A stretch of DNA of 64,000 nucleotides from positions 1 to 64,000 of the forward strand of contig JAFTDE010000027.1 of assembly GCA_017454335.1 (NCBI GenBank), given 5' to 3'. The DNA comes from Bacteroidales bacterium (GTDB taxonomy: Bacteria; Bacteroidota; Bacteroidia; Bacteroidales; UBA932). The notes under the pieces were generated by a model that was given only the letters and a program-made list of their open reading frames with translations, had not been told where the DNA came from and ran no database searches. Each line of letters begins with the position of its first letter. Position 1 is the first letter of the stretch. The translations under genes and the position numbers were made by a program. Below, one piece after another: positions 27,427 through 35,279 of this stretch.

Positions 27427-29010
27427 TCATTCATTCACCAGGTCCCGGATACATTCGTCCAGATCCTTCCCATCCGTCAGTGCCAGTTTCTTCCGGATGG
27501 CAGATGTCATGTTGTAGAATGACCTGTTATTCTTTGCTCCGGTTGACTGAGCGTAATACGATGAACACTCCTTCAATGTGTATCCCTTGGCAAACAAACA
27601 GCAATAACCCATTTCGCGCAATGTCAGATCCCGTTTTTCCAAGTAATCGATAAACTTCGGATGAGTCTGGCGGGCCGTGGACACCAGCGAAGGGAACAGC
27701 TCCCTCCACTCAATGAGAACTTCTTTCAAACGTGTATTTCGCTCCATTTCATTCATGGTCCCATCCAACCCTGCGGAGAGCAAGCGGGACACAAGGAATT
27801 GTTCCGTATTACCCACGGTCCGGGTGTATTCGCTGAATTTTTCCCGTTCCCTGAGGGACTCCCTACGGCGGCGTCGGATTTCCATTGCCAACAAAACCAT
27901 GACGAGCAACGCCAGAACGGCACTCCCGATCCAGACATAAAACCAGCCTCGCCTCTGACCCTGTAAATGCTGACGCTCTTCCAGAAAGCGGGCGGAACTC
28001 TCCCGCGCGCGTACCTGCCTAACTTTTAACAACTGGTGATACTTCGCGAAATATTCTGCCGACTGCTCTATCTGACCGAGGCTTTCCGAAATCCTGGAAG
28101 CAAGTAAAAGGTAATGGACATCCTGTTCACTTGTCTGTTTCAGAGTCAGTGCCTTTTCCAATGCCATAGCGGCCTCCTCCGGATTACCCGACTGCCAGTA
28201 TGCTGACGCCACGGACAACCAGAGGACAGAACGCTCATCCACGGTTCCGGACATAAGATCCTGAATCAGTTCCGAAATTGCGTGAATGTCCTCCTTCGCC
28301 GCCTGAGCCAAACGCAAGGAATATAATTCTCCTTGCTGCCTGGGTGTCATTTCCCGGGAATGAACCATCAAACTGTCTATCCAACGTGCAGACTCTTCAT
28401 AGTTCTCCTGCATCTGAGCCAGCATCGCCAAACTAATGATGGCATTGTGGTATCTCCGAGCAGCGTTGGCTCGCTGAAAAGCCGATGCCGCCATGATAGC
28501 ATTTTTGTAGGCATTCTCCGTGTCCAGCAGGTCCAGGAACAACTCTCGCTTAGCAGCATAGATGAATCCGGCCATCTCCGGATCATAGGCGCGGGGGATG
28601 AATCGTTCCGCCTCGACCAGCCACGCCATCTCCGCGTCCCGATCCCCGGCGTTTCGTGCCAGCACGGAACGATAGTATCGCACTTTCAGCCGCTGATCGG
28701 CGGTCCCGTGATGTCGGTAATACGCCAGCGCCGGAGCCAGGATGCTGTCCGAGGTGATGTCGACATAGCACTTGTCCAGCGCGATGCTGTGCAGCAGGGC
28801 CGCCCGGGCTTGATCTTTCTTCAATTTGATAGATCCCGTATCGAGGTTCCGCAACACCGTCAGGGCGCTGTCCGGCCGGGACGCCAGGTAGGTTTCCACA
28901 CCGTCCAGCGTCTCCCGGACACGCCGCGCCTCCTGTGCGCCATTACAAGCGCACAGGAGGACGCAGAGAAAGATGATACATTGATTTACTATCCGCCTGA
29001 CCACAGACAC
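27427..29010 (-). CDS. TPR lipoprotein/membrane regulator with C-terminal HTH-like region
   Basis: A 527-residue protein from the GTG at 29010. This start gives a lipoprotein-like signal (FLCVLLCAC) and avoids overlap with the upstream gene; an ATG at 29085 would overlap it by 34 bases. Residues about 30-350 are helical repeats of TPR type. A membrane helix follows (YVWIGSAVLALLVMVLLAM), then a coiled stretch, then a C-terminal domain LTLREMGYCCLFAKGYTLKE with MTSAIRKKLAL resembling a LuxR-like DNA-binding helix-turn-helix. Bacteroidota have many such TPR-TM-HTH proteins, thought to be one-piece sensors. Last gene of the subtilase operon. Confidence 0.72.
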   Translation of the reverse strand: MSVVRRIVNQCIIFLCVLLCACNGAQEARRVRETLDGVETYLASRPDSALTVLRNLDTGSIKLKKDQARAALLHSIALDKCYVDITSDSILAPALAYYRHHGTADQRLKVRYYRSVLARNAGDRDAEMAWLVEAERFIPRAYDPEMAGFIYAAKRELFLDLLDTENAYKNAIMAASAFQRANAARRYHNAIISLAMLAQMQENYEESARWIDSLMVHSREMTPRQQGELYSLRLAQAAKEDIHAISELIQDLMSGTVDERSVLWLSVASAYWQSGNPEEAAMALEKALTLKQTSEQDVHYLLLASRISESLGQIEQSAEYFAKYHQLLKVRQVRARESSARFLEERQHLQGQRRGWFYVWIGSAVLALLVMVLLAMEIRRRRRESLREREKFSEYTRTVGNTEQFLVSRLLSAGLDGTMNEMERNTRLKEVLIEWRELFPSLVSTARQTHPKFIDYLEKRDLTLREMGYCCLFAKGYTLKECSSYYAQSTGAKNNRSFYNMTSAIRKKLALTDGKDLDECIRDLVNE

Positions 29011-29051
29011 TTTTGATTCTTTTCTACAATAAAACGGAAGCTGCGATTGGA

Positions 29052-29618
29052 TCAACGATTTACTTCTTCGGAAGGATCTACCCATTCAACAACCTCTACC
29101 AGACCGTCTACAGGCAGCTTATCATACACGGCACCAAAGCTGACCGGGTGCACATCCGCTGGTTCGCCACCGATGTATTTCACAAAGCGTAAATAAATGG
29201 TCGTCTTTCCCTCAGATACGACAGCTCGTTGGTCCTTATAACGCTGAAAGGTCCCACCGACATACCAATATCGTCCGACCACCAAAGAGTATTTATTGAA
29301 ATCAATCTCCGGCCAGAAGAAAGGCTGACCATTGGATGTGTTGTAGTCTTTAAGCAATCTCGCATCATTCACAACCACAGCGAAATTACCATTTGTTGTT
29401 GGCCAACGAGGATCGTCCGCATTGTCTGAATAGAATTCATCTAAAAAAAACCGTGAAAGGTAATAGAATTCATCTCCTTGACACAATTCAACCGGAGCCA
29501 TAGCTCGTTTATCCTTTCCGTTAAAAATGTTCGCATATTCGGAAGAGATGCCTTCCTTTTTGCATCCAGCGAAAAGAAGAGAGACACATGCGAGGGTTAA
29601 TAATAAATCTGTTCTCAT
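29052..29618 (-). CDS. Small lipoprotein of unknown function
   Basis: A 188-residue lipoprotein (LLFAGCKKEG, Cys about 18). The ATG at 29618 yields the signal peptide; the frame extends upstream only as antisense-like sequence. The mature part is polar with several aromatic strands (FNKYSLVVGRYWYVGGTFQRY and YLRFVKYIGG) and no family was recognised. It starts seven bases after the subtilase stop, so it is probably co-expressed and could be its surface partner or substrate. Base composition is AT-rich like the rest of the island. Confidence 0.6.
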   Translation of the reverse strand: MRTDLLLTLACVSLLFAGCKKEGISSEYANIFNGKDKRAMAPVELCQGDEFYYLSRFFLDEFYSDNADDPRWPTTNGNFAVVVNDARLLKDYNTSNGQPFFWPEIDFNKYSLVVGRYWYVGGTFQRYKDQRAVVSEGKTTIYLRFVKYIGGEPADVHPVSFGAVYDKLPVDGLVEVVEWVDPSEEVNR

Positions 29619-29625
29619 TTTTGTA

Positions 29626-31740
29626 TCAGTTATTCTGGACGACATCAAATACTCGTACATAAACCCTCCGGCGACTCTCGTTCGGAACCGTAATATTGGG
29701 TAAAGTAGTTTGGAAAGTTGCTCCCTGACCAAAAGAAAACTGCTGGAAGGAGTTGGGAGTCGGTGTATCAAAGGCTACACCTATTTCCAGATTGCCCGGA
29801 CAGTCTTCACAACTTGCAAAAAGATTTACCGAGATGTTTGTTATCGGCGTACCAGGAGTTGCTGTCAGGTAGTAGCCCCGATAATATGGATACCCAGCTT
29901 GCTCTCCGCTCGGAACGCCGCCACCAATGTCGCTGGAGATCAACCATTCTGTCTGCCCGCTGATCGATCCTTGAACATCTATGATAACGTCCTCCAAATC
30001 ATAAGAGGAGCTGTTAATGATAGTGAAATCCAAGCCGGGAGTATATTCAAGATCATAAATATCGCTTGCGGCATCAAGAGCACCGCTGGCGCTTGCAAGA
30101 CCAAAGCCTACCTCAGAGTTCCAATAACCAACATTAGGATATGTGCCCACTGATGAATATGTATAACTGGGGAGCTTAACGGCGCCCATAGTTATTGCTC
30201 TTCGAACTTCTTCTTCAGATAATACCGGATACGCGGAGAGAACCAGAGCAGCAATCCCCGAGACGTGAGGCGCCGCAGCTGACGTGCCGTCAAAGCTCGG
30301 ATAATAGTCTGACGAATCATATCCGTCAGTCCCGGATCTGTCCGTAGTTGGAATAAGTACACCTGGAGCAACAACATCAAGTCCGCTTCCATAGCAACTG
30401 CCCCAAGCCGGCGAAGTGAATACGGCACGATAGCCATCATAGGAGACCGCGCCCACGCCCAAAACGTCACTTAAATATGCAGGATATTGTGTTGCGCCAT
30501 TATTATTTCCAGAAGAGAACACGATGACACAGCCTTTCCCTCCCCTTCCATACATTGCCGCATTTTGGATCGCCGTTGTGAGGTACGAACACGGGTTTTG
30601 ATGCCACGAACAGTTAATCACATCAACACCGTGAGTTCGCGCCCAATCAAAACCGTTTATCGCTGCGCTCACACTTATATCTTCAGTATAACCTTGTGAG
30701 AGGCATACTCCTACCCGTATTGGCATTATTTTGCAGCCAGGCGCAACTCCGCTAATTCCTATTCCGTTGTCTTTAACGGCGCCAATAATCCCAGCAACCG
30801 CCGTACCATGTTTTTCATACACAGAAGATGGAGCCCCGGTTCCCAAAGGGTTAATACAGTCAAGTCCAGAGACGAGATTAGCGGCAAGATCCGGATGGGT
30901 TAATTCCACCCCGACATCCATGACAGCGATGGTGATATTGCTGCTTCCTTCTGTCTCAGCCCACGCAGTTTCAACATCAATATCTAACCCCGATGATCCA
31001 TACTGTCCCGTGTTGCTCAAGCTCCATTGGTCAGAATAAAATGGATCCGGGGACGACATGGCGTTAAAGCAGAAGAAATCAGGGGAAGTAAATGCAAACA
31101 GGCCAGTCTCATAAAAAACACTCGACAATTGGAATATACTACTGGCGGTTTCCTTGTTTCTACGAACATAATAAATCCCGTCCTCTTGGTCTGCACAACG
31201 AGAAACAGCGCAACCATATTCGCGAGCAAGGTCTTCCAGTTGAGATAATCCAGAGCGGTTTCTCAGTTTTACCGCAAATTCATCCGACGTTGATACAGAA
31301 GAGCCCTCATATTCCATCATATACGACACGTACTTGACACCTTGATGGTTTTGAAGATCCATCACCCGTTCTGTCGGAATCTCATCTTCAGATGCGGACT
31401 GAAGAATCAAGATATTATAGTCATTATCTTCATCCCAATGATCAGAACGGGCTGGGTTCCATACTTTAAGATAGGAAACGGCTGTTAGTTCGTTGATGAA
31501 ATCCTTCCGGGAAGATGCATCAACGAAACAGACAAGGATTAAATCTTTCTTTTCTTTAAGAAAAATCTTTTCGTCAAAATAGTAATAGTAGATATTCCCA
31601 TCTTCGTTCGGGACAAGGTCGATTGATTCCGTTTCGTTGTTCCTATCGAATCCAGATTCTTCCACCATATCGAAATAGGAGCAACCGCATAGGAAGAAGA
31701 GAACGCCAAGAACAAAAAAGTAATGAACAAAATATCGCAT
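29626..31740 (-). CDS. Subtilisin-like (S8) serine protease lipoprotein
   Basis: A 704-residue lipoprotein (FFLCGC, Cys20). Residues about 40-225 are a propeptide-like region. The S8 catalytic domain has all three residues: D275 in AVMDVGVELTHPDL, H311 in KHGTAVAG, and S487 in DGTSAAAPHVSG, with SSGNNNG as oxyanion segment. About 150 residues after the protease domain form a beta-rich C-terminal domain. It is anchored at the cell envelope and probably processes surface or exported proteins. It lies next to the NVEALA operon and heads a three-gene operon. Low GC suggests acquisition. Confidence 0.9.
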   Translation of the reverse strand: MRYFVHYFFVLGVLFFLCGCSYFDMVEESGFDRNNETESIDLVPNEDGNIYYYYFDEKIFLKEKKDLILVCFVDASSRKDFINELTAVSYLKVWNPARSDHWDEDNDYNILILQSASEDEIPTERVMDLQNHQGVKYVSYMMEYEGSSVSTSDEFAVKLRNRSGLSQLEDLAREYGCAVSRCADQEDGIYYVRRNKETASSIFQLSSVFYETGLFAFTSPDFFCFNAMSSPDPFYSDQWSLSNTGQYGSSGLDIDVETAWAETEGSSNITIAVMDVGVELTHPDLAANLVSGLDCINPLGTGAPSSVYEKHGTAVAGIIGAVKDNGIGISGVAPGCKIMPIRVGVCLSQGYTEDISVSAAINGFDWARTHGVDVINCSWHQNPCSYLTTAIQNAAMYGRGGKGCVIVFSSGNNNGATQYPAYLSDVLGVGAVSYDGYRAVFTSPAWGSCYGSGLDVVAPGVLIPTTDRSGTDGYDSSDYYPSFDGTSAAAPHVSGIAALVLSAYPVLSEEEVRRAITMGAVKLPSYTYSSVGTYPNVGYWNSEVGFGLASASGALDAASDIYDLEYTPGLDFTIINSSSYDLEDVIIDVQGSISGQTEWLISSDIGGGVPSGEQAGYPYYRGYYLTATPGTPITNISVNLFASCEDCPGNLEIGVAFDTPTPNSFQQFSFGQGATFQTTLPNITVPNESRRRVYVRVFDVVQNN

Positions 31741-31830
31741 ATAATTGATATCAAGTATTATACTTTGTAAAGATGTGTAAATAATTTAATTAATCAAAAT
31801 AATCATTGTGCTTTACCTCGTCCGGTTGTT

Positions 31831-31950
31831 TTATTGAACAACAAAATGTCCGATACCATAATACGACGAAGCCTGGATAATAAGAGAATAGATGTCCGGC
31901 GCAGTCGGGGCGGCAAACTGCACCGTACCTGTCAGGGCGGCGTCAACCGA
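31831..31950 (-). pseudogene. Decayed 3' fragment of a DUF3244-type gene
   Basis: Minus-strand translation ending at the TAA at 31831-31833 gives SVDAALTGTVQFAAP and then SSYYGIGHFVVQ. This closely matches the last 39 residues of the intact gene at 33964-34332 (SVDASLTGTVQFAAP, SSYYGIGVFQIQ). Upstream the frame meets a TAA at 31963-31965 and homology ends. It is a leftover copy that the propeller gene now runs into. Confidence 0.75.
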
Positions 31951-33160
31951 TTTGTTTGCCAGTTAGGTGTCGGAGGTCCGCATTATTTGAAGGGGACCTC
32001 CAACGTTTTGACCCTTTTTCGCTGGGGGTGCAGTTCATTTTTTTTCGGACCGCCGACGGTACGGTACCACTGCCGACTTTTTGAGGAGATGGCTCTGGTG
32101 CCGTAAGCCGGACAAGAGTCAGGGTCATCCCGCTTTTCGTTTGCTTCATAAAAACGGCCCTTCTATCAGAAACGCCCAGAAACAAACCCAGAACGTCTTC
32201 TGTCATATAACGCGTCATTGACTTGCGGTCAGCGATAAGACTACGATATGTCCCCCGGTCTCTTATGCCACTGATCAAATAATTGTTGTCCACATAACTG
32301 GCGAGCGCCAAAAAGACACATGACAAGGTTTCTTCCAAATGATTTTCCACATGCTGGCGTGCGTCTTTAGAAAGTGCAAAAGGCCCGAAATCTATGAGAT
32401 ACTTGTGAATGTATGTCCCCGATGTGTCGAATTCATATATTTCATCCATAAGCGGAATCATATAATCAAATCCATTCTCTCCTTCGCAGAATCCCACAGA
32501 CGGAAAGGTAAAATCCGGATCGATTTCCTTCTCCCTTGTCACCCACGCGGCAGTAATTCTTTGCAGGCTGTCGCAAAGAAGGACATGATAGTCCTTGTAT
32601 GAAGAGTCATCCCACAGATTAACACCCATCAAAAACCCCTCACCAGGCAACTTCTGCAGCGCTCCAATCTCGGTTTTCAATGAATTCTTGCTCAGGAAAA
32701 CACCATCAGAAGAATAATGAAATAACTTGTCCGTACTGCCGTCAACCAACCAAACGCTGCCATCCTTTGAAACACAAAAGTCCGATATACGCAGATACTC
32801 TTCCGGGCCACGACCAATCCGTCCTATACGGCTCAAGACATGACCTGTCAGATCATAAACGGCAATGCGTCGGAACATTTCATCCAGAATATAGATCCGA
32901 TTACCGAACACAACCACCTTGTCTGCATTTGATACAGAAAAGTCCTCCGGTCCCTCCGGATCCAGAGAAATCGTATCCAGCTTTCCTTGAAAAAAAGGAT
33001 CCGAGAGGTCCAAAGGGGCCTCGGAAAATAATTGATAATGAATCTCTTCTACGATTACGTCTTCGCCCCCTGTCTCTTGCATCCGGCACGCGGGAAAGAC
33101 AAGTGGCAACAAGGCCAGGATAAATAGCAGAAGCATTCGATGTTGCATCTTTTGTGTCAT
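31943..33160 (-). CDS. 6-bladed beta-propeller lipoprotein with read-through C-terminus
   Basis: A 405-residue lipoprotein (PLVFPAC signal). Repeated blade motifs are visible: NADKVVVFGNRIYILDEMFRRIAVYDLTG, FCVSKDGSVWLVDG, and DKLFHYSSDG. This is the Bacteroidota 6-bladed propeller class (BF3164-like), commonly encoded beside NVEALA proteins. The last roughly 55 residues, after GMTLTLVRL, are basic and Ser-rich and do not look like a blade. They extend over a GGAGGTCC/GGACCTCC hairpin into the DUF3244 remnant, so the original stop seems lost. ATG overlaps the NVEALA stop (ATGA). Confidence 0.78.
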   Translation of the reverse strand: MTQKMQHRMLLLFILALLPLVFPACRMQETGGEDVIVEEIHYQLFSEAPLDLSDPFFQGKLDTISLDPEGPEDFSVSNADKVVVFGNRIYILDEMFRRIAVYDLTGHVLSRIGRIGRGPEEYLRISDFCVSKDGSVWLVDGSTDKLFHYSSDGVFLSKNSLKTEIGALQKLPGEGFLMGVNLWDDSSYKDYHVLLCDSLQRITAAWVTREKEIDPDFTFPSVGFCEGENGFDYMIPLMDEIYEFDTSGTYIHKYLIDFGPFALSKDARQHVENHLEETLSCVFLALASYVDNNYLISGIRDRGTYRSLIADRKSMTRYMTEDVLGLFLGVSDRRAVFMKQTKSGMTLTLVRLTAPEPSPQKVGSGTVPSAVRKKMNCTPSEKGSKRWRSPSNNADLRHLTGKQIG

Positions 33161-33390
33161 TTACAACCGAACAAATCCCTACAGGGTACCGTATTTTCAC
33201 AATGGCAGAAAATGTTTCCTACAAGGTTTTCCTTTTTAGGTCCCGTACATGTAGGGCCTTCCCCATCAGCCAGAACCTCAATGTTTGTTTTAACTGTCGG
33301 ATTCACATTCTTGTGAATCGCTGCCCCAACACAAATACTTGCACCGGCAGTAAAAACTGTGATGATAATAATGATGATTTTTTTCTTCAT
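33157..33390 (-). CDS. NVEALA-family small exported Cys-rich protein
   Basis: A 77-residue peptide with a hydrophobic export signal (MKKKIIIIIITVF), followed by the family signature here written NIEVLA (residues 36-41), then a short C-terminal part with five cysteines (48, 62, 64, 70, 76). NVEALA proteins are small exported Bacteroidota proteins of unknown function, typically next to 6-bladed propeller lipoproteins, exactly as here. The upstream neighbour is a CxxC thioredoxin-like lipoprotein that could act on these cysteines. Its stop overlaps the propeller start by four bases. Confidence 0.82.
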   Translation of the reverse strand: MKKKIIIIIITVFTAGASICVGAAIHKNVNPTVKTNIEVLADGEGPTCTGPKKENLVGNIFCHCENTVPCRDLFGCK

Positions 33391-33402
33391 AAGATAACCA
33401 TT

Positions 33403-33957
33403 TTATAGTAATACATTTATGTCGTTTAGTGTTTTGTTGAATAATGACATCGTTGCGGCGTCAGTTGTCGGGTCGCCCACCATTTTAATTCTATTATATA
33501 TATCAATGAGCATAACATGATACCGAGGGTCCTTTGGAATCATGGGGTTGCTCCGAAGAAAAGAGTTTTCTGTATCCAGATACACAGGGAATGGGTATTT
33601 GACATTGCATAATAAAGAATGGATCCCTTCATACATGGTTTTTTTTACGGAGAGTAATAGCAGGATAGAGTATTGACCCGTTTCTGACGCTTGTGCGAAT
33701 AAAGACTCATATAAAACGAAATCATTGATTCGACATGAACTACAACCGGTCGAATCAATAAAAACAATTAATTTAGGTGACAATGCAAGTGTCGTGGGTA
33801 CGGGAACAACTTCTCCCGCACGAATACATGTCAACTCATCAGGAAGTACGATCGTGGAGTCAATCATGCGATTAAGTGTCACCCTCATCGGAAGACTTTG
33901 ACAACTGACCAGCAAAGTGGACACCGATATAATGAATGGAATAACGAACCGATTCAT
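33403..33957 (-). CDS. Thioredoxin-like lipoprotein with CxxC
   Basis: A 184-residue lipoprotein (STLLVSC, Cys19). A thioredoxin-like core is suggested by LIVFIDSTGCSSCRINDF, with CSSC placed after a strand as in TlpA-type proteins, then later strands YSILLLLSV, FPVYLDTENSF and YHVMLIDIYNRI. Similar proteins accompany NVEALA/propeller genes in Bacteroidota. It probably works in the periplasm or at the surface as a thiol oxidoreductase; partners are unknown. Gaps of 6 and 12 bases tie it to its neighbours. Confidence 0.7.
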   Translation of the reverse strand: MNRFVIPFIISVSTLLVSCQSLPMRVTLNRMIDSTIVLPDELTCIRAGEVVPVPTTLALSPKLIVFIDSTGCSSCRINDFVLYESLFAQASETGQYSILLLLSVKKTMYEGIHSLLCNVKYPFPVYLDTENSFLRSNPMIPKDPRYHVMLIDIYNRIKMVGDPTTDAATMSLFNKTLNDINVLL

Positions 33958-33963
33958 GTAATT

Positions 33964-34332
33964 CTATTGAATCTGAAACACCCCGATCCCGTAATACGAC
34001 GAGGACTGGATGATCAGGGTGTACGTGTCTGGTGTTGTCGGGGCGGCAAACTGTACAGTACCCGTGAGAGACGCATCAACTGAAGTGTAGTAAACAGTCT
34101 GGTCCAGGGAATTAAGGACAGTAATAGAAGTTACACCCAGGCTGGAGGCAAGGGTAATGGAAATGTCTCCGGCCACAAAGAAGGCACGGACCAGAGCGCC
34201 TCCACGTTCACCACCCGGACTGGGGATTTCTGTAATAATAATCTCGTCATCGTCTCCCGGAGGATTGGGAGCAGGTGACGTCTGCAAGGGTGCCATGACC
34301 ATACAAGCAAGGATAAAAGAAAGGATACCCAT
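33964..34332 (-). CDS. DUF3244-like small secreted protein
   Basis: A 122-residue protein with a signal peptide (MGILSFILACMVMAP). An acidic and Pro/Gly-rich linker is followed by a short beta-sandwich resembling DUF3244: DISITLASSLGVTSITVLNS, then TGTVQFAAPTTPDTYTLII and SSYYGIGVFQIQ. The pattern resembles the strand order of secretion-tail-like domains. It is the first gene of the NVEALA operon. A second, decayed copy of its 3' end lies at 31831-31950. Confidence 0.65.
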   Translation of the reverse strand: MGILSFILACMVMAPLQTSPAPNPPGDDDEIIITEIPSPGGERGGALVRAFFVAGDISITLASSLGVTSITVLNSLDQTVYYTSVDASLTGTVQFAAPTTPDTYTLIIQSSSYYGIGVFQIQ

Positions 34333-34461
34333 AATGCTGATTTTTAAAATGTTTGCATCAATATATCATCTTTTCATTTTTCCTGCAAGTTCCGGCATCA
34401 ACTATCATATCACCTGTGTTTTTAGCATTAAATAATTTAACAATCAGTCTGTTATAAAAAC

Positions 34462-34507
34462 AAAAAGCGGGAAAACATACCGTTTTCCCGCCAAAAAGGT
34501 GATATGA
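34462..34507 (-). terminator. Terminator of the toxin gene; copy 1 of a 46-bp direct repeat
   Basis: On the minus strand a GCGGGAAAAC/GTTTTCCCGC stem (10 bp, 5-base loop) is followed by TTTTT: a textbook intrinsic terminator. The whole 46 bases are identical to 35226-35271 behind dnaK. It begins three bases past the toxin stop. Confidence 0.85.
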
Positions 34508-34509
34508 TT

Positions 34510-34926
34510 TCACCTCCAGGATTGGCCGATATCCCAATGTATGGCATATTTGGCCGTTGTCCGCTCAGGAGGAAGATTGAATTCTTTCAGGATCATATCG
34601 TATACATGAGGATACTCTTCTTCGCTGTAACTGGTTTGCCGGAATCCGGAGGATGGGGTCCTGATGTCTGGAAGGACATTCTTCCCGATGGCATAGACCT
34701 TCACCTCTTCTGGAAGAATCTGGTAAACAATCTGGCGACAGAAACCATATTCACGGCTCCACAGCCCAGCAAGCGTGCCGGTCAATGCCTCGGGCGAGCC
34801 TTTTCCGCTTTCCGGGTGAGACAGGACATCTTTCAGGATATCCTTTATCGATTCCGCCTCGCGTGGTGTTGAAGATTTCAGCTCCTGATAGGCAGCAAGA
34901 GCCTCCGGAGTAAACAGAAGAATCAT
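34510..34926 (-). CDS. YoeB/Txe-like toxin with C-terminal extension
   Basis: A 138-residue protein. The first 85 residues follow the YoeB/Txe mRNA-interferase pattern: MILLFTPEALAAYQEL, ILKDVLSHPESGKGSPEAL, and LAGLWSREYGFCRQIVYQI, keeping the Glu and Arg seen at the active site. The usual His-Tyr end (YHY) is absent: after VKVYAIGKN the chain runs on for about 50 residues of unknown type. It is encoded directly after a Phd/YefM antitoxin with a 4-base overlap, which supports a toxin role. The extension and missing His-Tyr leave activity uncertain. Confidence 0.72.
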   Translation of the reverse strand: MILLFTPEALAAYQELKSSTPREAESIKDILKDVLSHPESGKGSPEALTGTLAGLWSREYGFCRQIVYQILPEEVKVYAIGKNVLPDIRTPSSGFRQTSYSEEEYPHVYDMILKEFNLPPERTTAKYAIHWDIGQSWR

Positions 34927-35168
34927 AACGAATCAATATCAACCTCAACAAACTCCTGCTTTTGCGCCGCTTCCAGCACATCCTCACCGACACGTGATGT
35001 CAAAACGGAGGCCGTGCGGACCATCGCATTGTATTCATCCAGTGAAACGAGTACAACACCCTGTCGTCCCCGGTTAATGAGGACAGCCTCTCTATTCTCA
35101 ATGACTGCATCGACATAGCCTTTGATACTCTTTCTGAAATCTGAAATAGTCGTTGTTACCATAGCCAT
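34923..35168 (-). CDS. Phd/YefM-type antitoxin
   Basis: An 81-residue protein: the N-terminal DNA-binding Phd fold (TTTISDFRKSIKGYVDAVIENREAVLINRGRQGVVLVSLDEYNAM split over about 45 residues) and an acidic C-terminal tail (QEFVEVDIDSL) that would bind the toxin. The ATG at 35168 (or 35162) follows the promoter; a longer frame to 35258 crosses the operator and was not used. It probably represses its own promoter at the palindrome just upstream. Confidence 0.85.
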   Translation of the reverse strand: MAMVTTTISDFRKSIKGYVDAVIENREAVLINRGRQGVVLVSLDEYNAMVRTASVLTSRVGEDVLEAAQKQEFVEVDIDSL

Positions 35169-35181
35169 TTTCCTATTTACA

Positions 35182-35209
35182 CAAAGATATGTACAAAATT
35201 TTGTACAAA
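35182..35209 (-). promoter_or_regulatory. Toxin-antitoxin promoter and operator
   Basis: GTACAAAATTTTGTAC at 35191-35206 (18 bp perfect with flanks, 35190-35207) is a palindromic operator. The minus-strand -7 box TATCTTTG (35182-35189) touches it and a TTTG -33-like element (35206-35209) lies at its far edge. An antitoxin bound here would cover the promoter. Confidence 0.7.
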
Positions 35210-35225
35210 CAAACGTTGCGGCATA

Positions 35226-35271
35226 AAAAAGCGGGAAAACATACCGTTTTCCCGCCAAAAAGGTGATATGA
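35226..35271 (-). terminator. dnaK terminator; copy 2 of the 46-bp direct repeat
   Basis: The same 10-bp stem and T-run as copy 1, starting eight bases after the dnaK stop. It is perfectly identical to 34462-34507 over 46 bases. Confidence 0.85.
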
Positions 35272-35279
35272 ATCAGCGT

